From: Nigrospora sphaerica
Lineage: Eukaryota; Ascomycota; Sordariomycetes; Amphisphaeriales; Apiosporaceae
Direction: 5' to 3'
Assembly: GCA_018287875.1 (NCBI GenBank)
Contig: JAGVVL010000009.1
Span: 1,054,001 to 1,118,000 of the forward strand
Length of the DNA stretch: 64,000 bases
Under the pieces are notes generated by a model. That model was not told where the DNA came from. It made no database searches and was given only the letters and a program-made list of their open reading frames with translations. Each line of letters begins with the position of its first letter. Within the stretch, counting starts at the first letter, position 1. The translations under genes and the position numbers were made by a program. Below are positions 1 through 10,778 of the stretch, piece after piece.

Positions 1-173
1 ATGGCCTCGACCGAGTTGGTCTTGGGGCCGATGGTGCAGATGATGGAGGTGCGACGAAGGTTCCTCTCGGGCTTGTGGGCCGTGTCGAGCGAAGCAAGCC
101 ACTCGACCCTGCTGCTGACCGACAGGTGGTCGAGGGCATTGTTGGCCGCGGAGTGCTGGCGTTGGTGAGGCAT
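1..173 (-). CDS. pki1/pyk: Pyruvate kinase, N-terminal part (cut by window edge)
   Basis: Pyruvate kinase makes ATP and pyruvate from phosphoenolpyruvate and ADP in the last step of glycolysis, in the cytosol. Only the first 57 codons lie in the window. The start is the minus-strand ATG at 173-171, in a good context (GCC before ATG). The peptide has the usual fungal leader with a WLASLDT segment, then the nearly invariant start of the TIM-barrel A domain, [17 protein letters not shown], which is diagnostic of eukaryotic pyruvate kinases. The frame stays open to base 1, so the remaining ~470 residues lie beyond the left edge. No intron is seen in this part. The symbol follows fungal usage; the family call is firm. 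Confidence 0.93.
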   Translation of the reverse strand, partial: MPHQRQHSAANNALDHLSVSSRVEWLASLDTAHKPERNLRRTSIICTIGPKTNSVEA

Positions 174-2224
174 GGCGACGTCGGGCGGTCGGTTATGGGG
201 GGTAAGAATACGGTGTGGGATGCTGGGAAGAAGAGGGCGGATGGCTCTCTAGCGGGGGGATAGTCAGCTTATCTGCGGACTCGTCGGTGACCGAAGGTGC
301 GCAGGGATGACGGGGTTGGTGTTGAGGGGGTGTTGAGGGTGCGGAGTGTCCGGTACAAATAGACCGGGAAGGGGGGGCAGGGACAAATGAGTCGGACCGA
401 GTTGAATGTCCAGGTAAAGGCCTCGCGCAGTGGTTCGATGCCGGCCCCAGACACGGTCTTCTTCGCTAGGAGCAATAGTAGGCTAGGGACAAGTGCAATA
501 GAGGCCGAGCGGATTGTGCGAGGACTTCCTGCCAAGCGGCTCAACGGAACTCTGGAAAGGGAGGGGTGGGGGATTGAGTTTTCTGCGTGGCTCCGTGCTA
601 CCTACCTACCTCTTGCAGGAGAAGCGAGTCAAGCGCGTACGTCCAGCTGTCAGGGGCAGACGCAGAGGGGCAATTGATTTGTTGGTTCGAATAAGGGAAA
701 CGGCAAAGGCAAGCACCGCAACTCGCAAGTCTTTCTTTATATGGGCAATGGCTGATGCCGGCGGAGGGGTAATGGGGAGAGCGGGCGACGTGGGGGTAGG
801 CACGGATGTGGTATCGGGATCAGAAATAGAAGCAACGGCCTACCTCTACCGGGATCAAACACGGCTCTTGCAGCTGACGTCTCGAGACGGGGGACCTCTG
901 GTGAGTGGGCGACGGGCTTGGTATTGTTTCGTAGGAGTTGGCGATTGAAGGGTCGTCGTGGAGAGATTTTTCTGTTTCGTTTTGGCTTTTATTATCAACC
1001 AGTAGCTGGCCTTGGCTGCGGCGTGGGTGTGTTGGCCGAAGGCGGGAGAGCAGCTGCTGCTTGCTGGCTTTGTTTTGGGGGAGCTCCGCGTGGATGGGAG
1101 GGCAACGCCAGAAAAAGTGCCTCACAGGCCGGGGCGACCCAATGAAAGGCCACTGCCCCTCACCGTTGTCCCTCCATCCCACGGAGATTGGAGATTTGCC
1201 CGGGCTGGGTTGGCTGAGCGCGTGGGTTGTGCGTGGGAGATGCCGTCCGGCCGCGTCAGGCTTGCCTCCCATCCCATGCGGGCTGCGAAGCTCCGTCCGT
1301 TCCAACCGTGCCAATCAGCCACGGATGTGAGGCCTTCCCGCCCTGCATCGCGGCCGCGGCGAGCGCAGGTCCATGTGGACTCGGATCGGCCTGATTCCCA
1401 GGGTCCTTTCCTCAACGTTTCGCACTTCGTTTCCTGTCCATGTTTGCGCCCGTGCCCGTCATGCCCATCCTACCCTTGGGCTGGAGGGGGGTGGTGGGGA
1501 GGGGCAAAGAATTGCACCCATGCCTGAAATCGCTGTGCTACCACGAGCCCCGCCGTGCGAGATCGCTTGCCAATAGATGCCGCTCGTGCTGCCCTCGCGC
1601 TCTTGGCTTGGAGGGACGCCAAGGAGGGGCAGCTGCAGTGAAGCTCTGACGTACCCACCGGGGAGCTCAGGCGGAAACTGCCAAACAGCCAAGCCTGGCT
1701 GACCTGCGTTGATCGGGGTTCCGGCCCGATAAGGACCAGATAAAGAGCTGATGACAATGGAGACCTGAATGGATGACTCAGCTTGAGCTTGCTCGCCTCC
1801 AGCTCGCCTCGCCTGTAAACCTGCCCCATCTGCCCCGCTGTTAGTGGTTGCTTGCTGGTATGGAGAGGGTCCGTTGGCCAGCCGGCGGACACCTGGTAGC
1901 CATAGCGTGACACCCGCACCTGTCACGAGCAGGGGAAAGTCGTTGTCGGTAGGGTCGGATAGATGGATCCCCGCGTAGCGCCAGCCTCCCTGTCTCCAGT
2001 CTCCAGTCTCCAGGTACAGCCTCCATTAGCAGCAGCCGAGCGAGCATCAAGAACCCACAATCGCCCATCATCAACTCATCCGACCGAAAAGCTGCATCGC
2101 ATCCGCCTCATCCCATCGCAACGCAGCCGACGACCCGTTCGCCACGACTGCGCTCCCAAGAGACAGATCGCCCCTCTCCCCCTCAACTGCAGCAAAAGCC
2201 CGCTCTCCGAAACAAGCGGTCAAC
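174..2224. other. Divergent intergenic region between pyruvate kinase and the mitofissin gene
   Basis: About 2 kb that should hold both promoters. Seen: three tandem TACC units near 598-613, a minus-strand TATAAA at 736-741, and C+T-rich minus-strand sequence just upstream of the pyruvate kinase ATG. Open frames on both strands have no recognisable domain and no consistent codon bias. No gene, tRNA or transposon was recognised here. Confidence 0.6.
736..741 (-). promoter_or_regulatory. Candidate TATA box for pyruvate kinase
   Basis: Minus-strand TATAAA about 560 nt upstream of the start codon. Glycolytic genes are usually strongly expressed from TATA promoters, but the distance would need a long or spliced leader, so this is a weak call. 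Confidence 0.3.
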
Positions 2225-3015
2225 ATGGTTGTGAGTGCGGCCCTTTCGCCATTGCCCCTCCCATCGGCCCGTTCCCTCACGGCGTGGTCGGTTGGTCGGT
2301 CGGTCGGTCGCGCGCGCGCCCGCAACACGAGATGCTGAACATTTGATTATTCTTGGTCGCTTCTTCGGTTCCTCCTCAATCTGCTGACATTTTGTCTCCG
2401 GGGAAAGCTTGGACGTCTGGTTCATTATGCCGTCGACGCCGCCCTCAGTACGTTTCCCCGTCGGCCGATTTCGTCGGCTTTGCCTTATCCACGGGTGGGA
2501 TTCGCTCGCATGATGCTCGAATGAGGCAGCCCGGATCGTGCGATGCGCCCGCCCGAAGACCACGGCACGTGCGCGCGCTCGCGCGCGCCATCGTCCTTAC
2601 ATACTGCCAAGACTCCTGCCCAGCGGGAAGCGAAGTGCATAGCTGACGTCTGTAGTCTCGACGGTGCTGGCTGGCATGAGGCGATCGACCGGTTTGACGT
2701 GAGTAACATTTACCCCTCCCCGTGCTCGGCGGCTTCACGGCATGGTCGGCGTGGGCAGAAAAGCGCCGAGCCCCCTGGGTGGCATTGTCGAATGGGGGCA
2801 GGGCCTTGGTGCTTTTCGATGCTATGAGAAACGGCTCGGCTAACGCATGCCCCTCTCTGGGACCTGGCAGACCTAGTTTCCAAACCACGGCTATCGCGGG
2901 CGAGAACACCGAGACATCGAAATGGATCGGCATATATCTGGGCTTCGGCGAAACCGTCATGGACACTGCTATTGCCGTGGCGGGACAGAGCGGGTATTTC
3001 AAGCGCCAGCGGTAG
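2225..3015 (+). CDS. ATG44: Mitofissin (Atg44 / former DUF1748 family)
   Basis: Four small exons: 2225-2230, 2408-2447, 2656-2698 and 2871-3015, giving 77 residues. All introns start GTGAGT or GTACGT and end AG, and exon phases join cleanly. The protein starts with MV, then GRLVHYAVDAAL, a block ending AGMRRSTGLT, then KWIGIYLGFGETVMD and GQSGYFKRQR. This is the whole pattern of the small fungal DUF1748 family, now called mitofissin. Atg44 is a mitochondrial intermembrane-space protein that binds and cuts membranes during mitophagy. Length fits the family (about 70-80 aa). The first exon codes only two residues, and introns make up about 70% of the gene, so simple reading-frame searches miss it. 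Role is inferred from the family. Confidence 0.88.
2286..2320. repeat. GGTC / CG microsatellite in mitofissin intron 1
   Basis: About five GGTC-like tetranucleotides followed by a short CG run, wholly inside intron 1 (2231-2407). Length variation here would not change the protein. Confidence 0.7.
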
Positions 3016-4672
3016 TGACTGCATGCGTATGGCGCGCTCAACCGGGCGGCGAAAGCACCCATTTGCTCGGACGAGGGTGCTCAGCGGTGGCGCGGCGGCT
3101 GCGGCGGTGCCCTCGCCGTCAAGGAACACCGGGGATGTTGTCAGAAGATGCGGACAGCATGCTCTAGCCAGCGCGCTGTCGCGTCGGTGATGCGGGGACA
3201 AGAGGAATAGTATAGTCGAGTATGTTGCTAGGGACGGCGTTTAGGTTAGGGGAATCCACGAAAGGGCACATTCTGTTCGGTAATCGCCCGTTTTTGCAAT
3301 CTACTCTTGCCGGCGGGGAGCGACAAGGGCTGGAAGCCGGAGAGGGGACAATGGGAACGAGGCAGTGCAGCCCATGCTTTCATGCTTGACCATATTATCG
3401 TTTAGAAAGGTAAAAAACAAAAAAGACGCGATGTTTCCATACGCCGATGATGGTATTGGGGCGTAAGTTTAGCTATGTATCTGGCCAGCACTGATTCTGC
3501 CAGTCCAGTCTCAGGCTGCCTGTGATTCCCCACGCTGCCGGCAGCGATCGGACAGCCCAGGGCTCATTGCCGAAGTTTGCCGAGCATGTGGGTGGGTTCC
3601 TGGGTTCCCGCAGCCCAAGAGGGCGCTTCCTTCGGGTTGATGAACACTTGCAACTGCATCAGACAGTCTGACGTTCTGGGAAAGCAACAAGGCCACGCCC
3701 AGCCAGTTGTATTCACGATAGGTGAAAAGCGGTCGCTGTGCTGAGTGTTGGTAATGTGGAAAACGGCGCCATCCATGGTTGCCAAGGGGTGTGCATGTGC
3801 CGGAGGCGCCTGGTCCAGATGGTTAACCCGCATGCCCAGCCGCCCTCCGCCCTCCTTTATCATCTCGACTGGCAACCTCGCGTGTAGCCCCTGTCCCTCC
3901 GGGTGCCAGTGTGCATCTTGGGTATCGCTGTTGACTCGCAATAACGTCACGTTCGTCTGGTTGCGAACCGGCCCGACCGCCGCAGGCGATGGCAAATAGA
4001 ACGAGCGTGCGACGCGGGGAAAGCTTGATTGTCGTGAGCCTTCTGTAGCGCTCCTGCTCCAGCCTCCCTTCCTCTGGCAGCACCGTTTCTCTCACGGTTG
4101 CCGTTGCGTCTACCACACCCCACGGCTGGCCATTATGGCCTCCTGATTAGCATTCTGACAGGAACGCGCCGACGGACAGACTGGCTATCCAATCCCATGA
4201 GACAGGTAGTAGTGTAGACGTCGTCCAATGGCGTGGAACCGGCGCTGTATGTCTTGCTTCCCAACAGGCCATGTGCCCACCGCTCGTGAGCTCCTATCGA
4301 TAAGCCATTGCGGTCACGTCACGGAAACCGGCTGACCCCGGCCAAATCGAGGAGCCGATATACTTCCCTACACACCTCTTATCGTAGCCGTGCCTCACTC
4401 GAGGTCGCCGAACGGCAGCTGTGTTTTCTGGCTGCTATTTCCGCATGTCACAGCTCTGGCTTTGCGTCCAGAATTGCTGCGACATAACCCTTGGACGGAC
4501 TGACCTATAATGCCAGCGGTGCCCAACTTACTTCATAGCCATCAATCAACCTGCCTACTTCTTAGAACCTCAGCTTTAGCGATCCTTTCTTCCAGCAAGA
4601 AGCTTTCTTTCGAGCCCGGGTCACCTTTGATGCAACGGCGCAAACACGCATGCCATCGCCCATAGCTCCAAC
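3016..4672. other. Intergenic, mitofissin to Atg28
   Basis: About 1.66 kb between two genes on the same strand. It holds the mitofissin 3' region and the Atg28 promoter. A minus-strand frame at 3564-3995 (143 codons) is open but shows no family resemblance, signal peptide or splice logic. No other gene seen. Confidence 0.55.
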
Positions 4673-7081
4673 ATGACGACAGCCAGTCCCAATTTCCTAT
4701 CGCGAGTGTCGCGTGGCGGCGATAACGGCGTTCTCCCGTCTCTTCGAGCCTCGCCACGCCGGGCCAAGTCACGGAATTCCAGCGACTACGATCTATCCGA
4801 GCTTTCGCCTCGCCCTTCGTCCCCACTGCTCTCCCCCGGCCGCGAGACCGAGTCCGGCTTCTCTGCAGACACCAGATCCGAGTGGAGGGACAGCAAGAGT
4901 CGCAAGGGCAAGGGCAAGGCTGTGGCCTACGCCGAGCCCCTGCAACAGTGGCCACCCGTGAGCGTTATGGACAGGATGCGCAGCCAGCGCGAAGTACGCC
5001 AAAGCCCCAGCGACAAGACAAGTCGGGGGCCGCGGATGGGCACTAGGTCCCACAACCTCCCTTCCTGGACGCCCCCCCTGCCCTCTGATTACCATGGCCA
5101 CGGCGAGGACGAGTACCACCACGACAGCCAGTACAGGAAGAACGAAGTGTCAGCGCAGAACCAAGGCGGCTATGCCTCGGGAATGAGCATCGTGGGGAGT
5201 ATGCTTCTGGGCCGCACCTCGTCAGGACCCGAGAGCCAACCAGCGGTGGAGGTGGACAGTACCTTTCGAAACATCCAGCGGCGCGAGAAACAGCTTCAAA
5301 ATGAGTTGCAAAAGCTTCTTGATGCTCAGAGCGCCGCTTTGGAACGACAAATATCCGGTGATGCCCCACAGCCGGCCTCCGACAATGCGAGCGTAACGGC
5401 TTCCCGGCGCTCGTCGGCGTCGCAGTCTCCGCGTCGCGCCCGAATCGAGATGTATGACAGGTCCGCCCCTCTGCCGGCTGTGATACCCGTCCGCCAGCCG
5501 AAGCCGAAGCGCCTGTCGCTGCGTCAGGTCCGCAACTCGATTGCCCGCGCCATGTCGATGCTCGCGGATCTTAAGGAGGAGGAAAACCAGTGCATCCTGG
5601 AATCCAAACAGGCGCGCGTGGACGCCATTGCCAAGGCAAACAGACTGTCGAGCCAACACAAGGCCATTGCGTCGGACCTGCGAGCCTTGGAGTCGGACAA
5701 GGACGACCCCCTCCGCCGGCAGATGGAGACCATGCAGGACGAGTACAAGCAAGTCTGCGGGGACATTGAGGAGTATGAGCAGAAGCTGCGGGCTCTCAAG
5801 CGCACCAAGAGCCAGCTGGAGCAGAAAGTGGAAGAAGTTCGCAGCGAGCGCGAGAGTGGCATGAGCGGGTACCGCGGGGCCCTCAAGGAGACGGAGCGAG
5901 GCATCGGGGAGATGATGAAGCGGCCCGGCGTGCGAGTACTAGAATTAGGCGATGATTCTATGGCCGCAGACGCGGACGCGACCGTCCCCGAAGTCGAGAT
6001 CGCGGCAGACGACGATGCGGCCCAGGCTAAGAAAACCAAGCAAGCGTACATGCAGCAACGACTGACGGGCAAAGAGTTTATGCGCCTGCGGCCAGAGCGG
6101 CGCACCCTGGCCATGGCCAAGGAATGGTGGGAGGGCGAGATTGGCTTGTTAGAAAGACGCCAAGCCGCCGTAGAGCACGAGCTCGAGGCTCTCCAGGAGG
6201 GCATGGAAGTTTGGGCGGACGTCACGGGGCAGATCCAGGAGTACGAGGCCCGGCTGGCAGATGCTCTCGGCTCACTGTTGCCCAGTACCTCGGGGGAGAA
6301 GGACAGGTCGAGCGAGAAGATACTCCTCAACCAGTACCGAGACCTGAAGAGCACCATAGCCCTGCTGGAGGACCGGCTGCGCTTGGTGGAGAACAAGGGC
6401 TGGAATCTTCTCCTGGCGGCCATCGGCGCCGAGCTGACCGGGTTTGCCGAGGGCGAGAAAGTGCTGCAACAAATCATGGACAGCCAGGGCGTCGATTTTG
6501 CGTCGGTCGACGCCGAGTACGAGGAGCCCGTCGTACAAAACGGACTCGTAGACTTGCAGGAGAGCAAGACGCCGACGGGGCCGCGCGCCGCTGAGCGCGG
6601 CAAGGACGACGACGACGACGATAACAACAGCACCATCAACAATAAGAAGGGCCTGAAAACCCAGCCTGCCAGTACCGAAGAGCTCACCGGAAGCGTGATT
6701 CGCCTCTGGGGCGAGCCGGATCTCGAGTCCTCGCAGTCGCCCGGGCCGTCGTCACCGCGGCGCTCGCCCGTACCCGCGGCATCGACACCACCGCGCGCTC
6801 CATCGCCCCCGGGCCCCGGCGCGGCCGGGGAGGATGACGACGTCACTAGCGCGGGCCGCGATGATAACCATGGATCTCCCCGAGCCGCGCTGCCTCACTA
6901 CGAAGAGAGCAGCGACAACGAAGTCCCGTTCGGACTGCTCAGCGAGAGACCGCGCCGCGCCGATGACGACGACGAAAGCGAGGACGAGGAACACGCCAAC
7001 GAGGTACCACCCGAGTTTCTATCCATCCACGCCGAAGCCGCTCCCCGCGGAGACCTTCACCAAGCCGGTGAAGTGGACTGA
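4673..7081 (+). CDS. ATG28: Autophagy-related protein 28 (Atg28-like coiled-coil protein)
   Basis: One uninterrupted exon, 802 aa. Residues 1-190 are Ser/Pro/Arg-rich and probably disordered. A conserved short helix follows at about 197-225 (FRNIQRREKQLQNELQKLL). Long coiled coils run from about 273 to 400, starting with RQPKPKRLSLRQ and ending in SGYRGALKETERG and a RPGV motif. A third block (about 463-540) has EWWEGEI and more coiled coil. The C-terminus is acidic and Pro/Ser-rich with a poly-Asp run near 644. This order matches filamentous-fungal Atg28, described in yeasts as a coiled-coil factor for selective autophagy (pexophagy). The start ATG is the first in frame after the leader. The name rests on remembered family pattern and the exact role here is inferred. 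It could be annotated elsewhere simply as a coiled-coil protein. Confidence 0.75.
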   Translation: MTTASPNFLSRVSRGGDNGVLPSLRASPRRAKSRNSSDYDLSELSPRPSSPLLSPGRETESGFSADTRSEWRDSKSRKGKGKAVAYAEPLQQWPPVSVMDRMRSQREVRQSPSDKTSRGPRMGTRSHNLPSWTPPLPSDYHGHGEDEYHHDSQYRKNEVSAQNQGGYASGMSIVGSMLLGRTSSGPESQPAVEVDSTFRNIQRREKQLQNELQKLLDAQSAALERQISGDAPQPASDNASVTASRRSSASQSPRRARIEMYDRSAPLPAVIPVRQPKPKRLSLRQVRNSIARAMSMLADLKEEENQCILESKQARVDAIAKANRLSSQHKAIASDLRALESDKDDPLRRQMETMQDEYKQVCGDIEEYEQKLRALKRTKSQLEQKVEEVRSERESGMSGYRGALKETERGIGEMMKRPGVRVLELGDDSMAADADATVPEVEIAADDDAAQAKKTKQAYMQQRLTGKEFMRLRPERRTLAMAKEWWEGEIGLLERRQAAVEHELEALQEGMEVWADVTGQIQEYEARLADALGSLLPSTSGEKDRSSEKILLNQYRDLKSTIALLEDRLRLVENKGWNLLLAAIGAELTGFAEGEKVLQQIMDSQGVDFASVDAEYEEPVVQNGLVDLQESKTPTGPRAAERGKDDDDDDNNSTINNKKGLKTQPASTEELTGSVIRLWGEPDLESSQSPGPSSPRRSPVPAASTPPRAPSPPGPGAAGEDDDVTSAGRDDNHGSPRAALPHYEESSDNEVPFGLLSERPRRADDDDESEDEEHANEVPPEFLSIHAEAAPRGDLHQAGEVD

Positions 7082-9509
7082 AAATAAATGCTCACCACCA
7101 CGGCCCTGGGTAACAAGGGAGCACCACGAGGCTTGGGATACCGGGGGCATGATGGAAGGGAGTTCATGGATGTGCCTTCGACAAGGGGGAGAGGGGCTGC
7201 AATACCGGCTTTCCCCACGATAGCCTGGATGCTTTTGTTTCAAACGAGGTCTGGTAGGACAGGGCGGAAGGGACCACGGGGGCGTGTTTTTATGGGTGCA
7301 GATACACCTTGTCGAGCCATGCTGCCGCCACACTTCGGAGCCGCGATTCTTTGCTATGCATGCACAAGCCATGCCGCCCGGCTGAGAAGCCATTGTCACG
7401 TGTACGCTCCGCGGGGTTTCCGGTTCGTCCCCTTGGGCAGCCGAGCCCTTCTTCGGTAGCATCCATCGTGCGCGCTTGGCCGCCTCCTTCATGTATGCCT
7501 ACCGGGCTTTTCCCTGCATAGCTTCGAGGTAAATCTACCTACATGTGTACCTCGACCCAACTTTATATTTTGACCTGCACAGTTTTGCCCATCGGCTGCT
7601 GCGCCCGGTTCCACCCAGCGCCCGAGAAAGGCATTGCGAGGTCACAAGGCCGCAGGGTTGCTCCCATGTCTGCCCTCGCCATGGGCTCAGTAGGTAATGA
7701 AGGCGTATTCAAGCAACAACTGCAGTCCCGGGACGGGAGTGGTGCTTGGTACATTTTCCTTCCTTGCGGTCCGAGGCGCGACTTGCATCTCGAGACCGCC
7801 CGCGAACCCCCTGTCACCCGCCATCCAGCCTCGGGACGTCGGGGTGGCGTCGTCGGCGGCGGGCAGGGTTGGGCATGGTGAGCGGTGCCGTTTGTTACGG
7901 GCGGGGGGTCGCAAGCGGCTACTTCGGGGAGAGGGCCGCGAAGGTGCCGCCCTCTCATCAGTTGCCAGCCGCCCCTGCTACTTGTGTGGTGGGCAACGCG
8001 CCAGCGTTCTATTCTGTGGGCGTGGGGTTTTTACTGTATTTGGAGGTTTACTGTAGCTGACGACAGTATCGTAATGACCTAGGCCCGTCCCCTAGAGTTT
8101 TCTTCAGGACCTGGAGTGTTGCGGGATCGCCCCCTCCAAACCACCTGCTTCTGTCTTTCTCCTTTTTTTCTTTTGGGGATGGTAATCTGTTAATGTATGC
8201 TATTGATTCCTGGTAGTAAACAGTCAGTAGTAGGAAGAGCAGCACCGTCCAACCCCACTACTCACTCACCTACGGTCCGATTCGGGCCAACGAGCCTGGA
8301 GGCCCAGGTGCTATTTGTATATACATCTGTGGCACAGCGAGGAACATGCCCCAATGCGTCTAGGTGAAACGACGCCAGCGGGCCAACCGCGGCCCAGGGG
8401 ATGATTAAAGAAAGGACGAGAGCATTGCCCTGGTTCGAGGCAATGCGATGACGATCGGCCCCGCGTCAATGCAAATCATTACTGTACCTACTCCGGCCTG
8501 AAGCTTGAAGGATAAATGGACATGGGCGCCATGGGAGTGCAGTGGCGGAGCCGGAGGAGGAGGCTCCCCAGGCTTTCCCTCTTGCAGTATGGAGAGGGGG
8601 TTTTTGTTGCCCGCATCCGTGTTCGCCTCGACGCCCTATTGGACGGCAAAAAGCGTGCCGTTAGCGTCAGGTATGGCGGAGTTCCTGGTTCAGGTTTGGT
8701 AGACTGACGGCTCTACGGGAAGTAAGTACGGATGGTTCCCTCCCACTCACCGTATCAATGCCTGTTGGGTCGATCTGCCCCATCCCCAACCTCCACCATC
8801 TACCCCTAAGATGGACGGTTCCAATCGTGCTATGACTGCTGCTATCGTCCCCACGTGTGCCGATCAGCAAGCCCATCCCATAGGAGTAGACTAGCCCGGT
8901 CGCTAATGGAAAGACAAAGGCAAAAGAGAAAGAGAGTGGATGAAAGGGGAAATGGTTTCAAGAAGGAAAGACATGGCCGGTGCGTCCCGTCGTCTGATGT
9001 AAATGCCCCTTCCCTCCCCTGTCAGTTGGTCGCTTCCCTTCCATCCGTGCGGCCTCGCTTCCCGACGTCCTGGCACTTGCCCACCTCGTCGTCTCCCCCG
9101 GCTTTTTTTCTCGTCATCCCAACGGCTTGACTTGGGCGTCGTGCAACCGGACCGTACGACAAGGCCGCACACTCTCTCTGTCTATCCGTGCTCATTGGCT
9201 TCCTTGCGTCGCGAGTTTGTGTGCACTGAAACGTGGTGTCGCAGGGCTCGTTGCTCTCGACATCAGACAACTAACTCTAACCATAGTGTTTGCCGGTTCC
9301 AATCGTATCGTGCCTTCCGGTTTTCACTCTCACTCCGGCGTGGCAACGTCCATCGTTCTTTCGCATCGTGAACAGAGACCAAGAGAAGACGGACTCCGTA
9401 TTTCAAGGGCCCTGTCACCCAGTCCTTCATTTCCTGCCTCCTGGCCCTCTCACCAAAGACAGTAAACATACACCTCTTCAACAGTCACCACCACAAACCA
9501 CTGGCAGCC
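7082..9509. other. Intergenic, Atg28 to secreted Cys-rich protein
   Basis: About 2.4 kb. An AATAAA directly follows the Atg28 stop (around 7084-7089). The last ~150 nt before 9510 are C/A-rich, as in a fungal 5' leader. No coding region with domain support was found on either strand. Confidence 0.55.
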
Positions 9510-10778
9510 ATGCAGCACCTCTCCGCCTCCTCCAAAACCACGCGCCTGGGCCTGCTCCTGCTGGCGGGAAGCGTCGCCGCCGGTCCCCTCGCCGTCCGGG
9601 AAAAGGACCAGCTTGGCACCGGCAGCAGCTGTGATACCGCCTCCGGAAGCCTGTTGGCCGACCTCCAAGCCCGCGGCCCCGAGGCCGAGTCCTTCTGCAG
9701 CAACTATCTCTGCGCCGAGGTGAGCCTAGTCGGTTCCTAAAAATACTGTCCACCCCACGTTCTCCCAAACCCCCCTCCCTTCCCGAAGTATCTTCCGTAT
9801 CCTTCATGTCGCACATATGTACTAACAAGGCCCTCGAAGCCTCCGGTCGCCGTCCACGCCAAAGGTGCCGCCGGCACCGTATCTGCGGCCGCACACCCTA
9901 TGAGCCTGTACGGGCTGCAGCCCCTAGCCCCCACGCAGACGCCCCTGACGTACGGCCCGTCGCCCACGCCGTCGCCCGTGCCTGGCGATAGCCCGGCGTG
10001 TCTGGGCCTGCCCGCAGGCGCCAGCTGTTCCGTCACGGCAGGTGCGGTGGACGTTAAGATGGCCGCTGCTGCCAGGCCGTCCCCGACGCCAGCCTGCTCG
10101 CCCGCGCCGCTGCCCGGCTTCCTGGCCGCACGCGACCCGGCGCCCGCCGACGTTAGCGCCGCGTGCGCATGCCTCGTATCTTCTTCGGAGGCGGCTACGA
10201 GCCCGCCCGCACGTACCCGTGCGGACGACGCCCCTTCGGCCACGACGAGCACGGCCTGCACCAAAATCACGGGTGCGTACCCGACCATGACGATTCCGGC
10301 TTTCTGCCACCCGTCACAACATGTCAACGCGCCGCGCCTCGCCCCCGCGCCCGCAGGCCTCGCCCTTGCCACGGCCACTTTGAGTGGCATGATGGGTGGT
10401 AAGGAGGACTGCTGTGCCTCGTGCGCCGGCATTTACAACTGCGTCGCCTGGCGCTTCGCTCCCGCTTACACACAGTCACCGACGCCCAAGCTGCCGGGCG
10501 GCTTCGACCCCTGGGGCCGCGGCGGCTGCGAGATTGTGTACCACACGGGCATTGGCGACGCCGCCGCCACCAGCAACGACACCCTGGCTGTGTGTCCCAA
10601 CGGTCGCGTCCCCGGCCTGCTCGAGGGCGGCGGCTCCGCCACTCCGCAGTGGGCCAACGTCTACTACAACGGCTGGAACGAGGGTGCCTGCGGCCAGCCC
10701 GCCGATGCCACCACCAACTCGCAGGACCCCGGCGTCGGCGAAAAGGACGCCTTGTGTCCCGGCCAGCTGGCCGAGTGA
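9510..10778 (+). CDS. Secreted Cys-rich protein with apple/PAN-like C-terminal part
   Basis: Two exons, 9510-9719 and 9840-10778, 382 aa. The intron begins GTGAGC, has a perfect TACTAAC branch site and joins in phase 0. An N-terminal signal peptide is clear: hydrophobic LGLLLLAGSVAAG after a basic start, with cleavage probably near residue 24. The middle (about 90-230) is Pro/Ala/Ser/Thr-rich and likely O-glycosylated. The last 130 residues hold paired cysteines (EDCCASCAGIYNCVAW, then GGCEIVYHTG), as in fungal apple/PAN-like secreted proteins, which often bind carbohydrate or protein. Such genes are common and mostly uncharacterised. Extracellular location is well supported; the domain assignment is tentative and no enzyme motif is visible. 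Confidence 0.72.

Noticed and set aside
3564..3995. 143-codon minus-strand frame
   Set aside because: No motif, no codon bias, and no splice context; probably chance.
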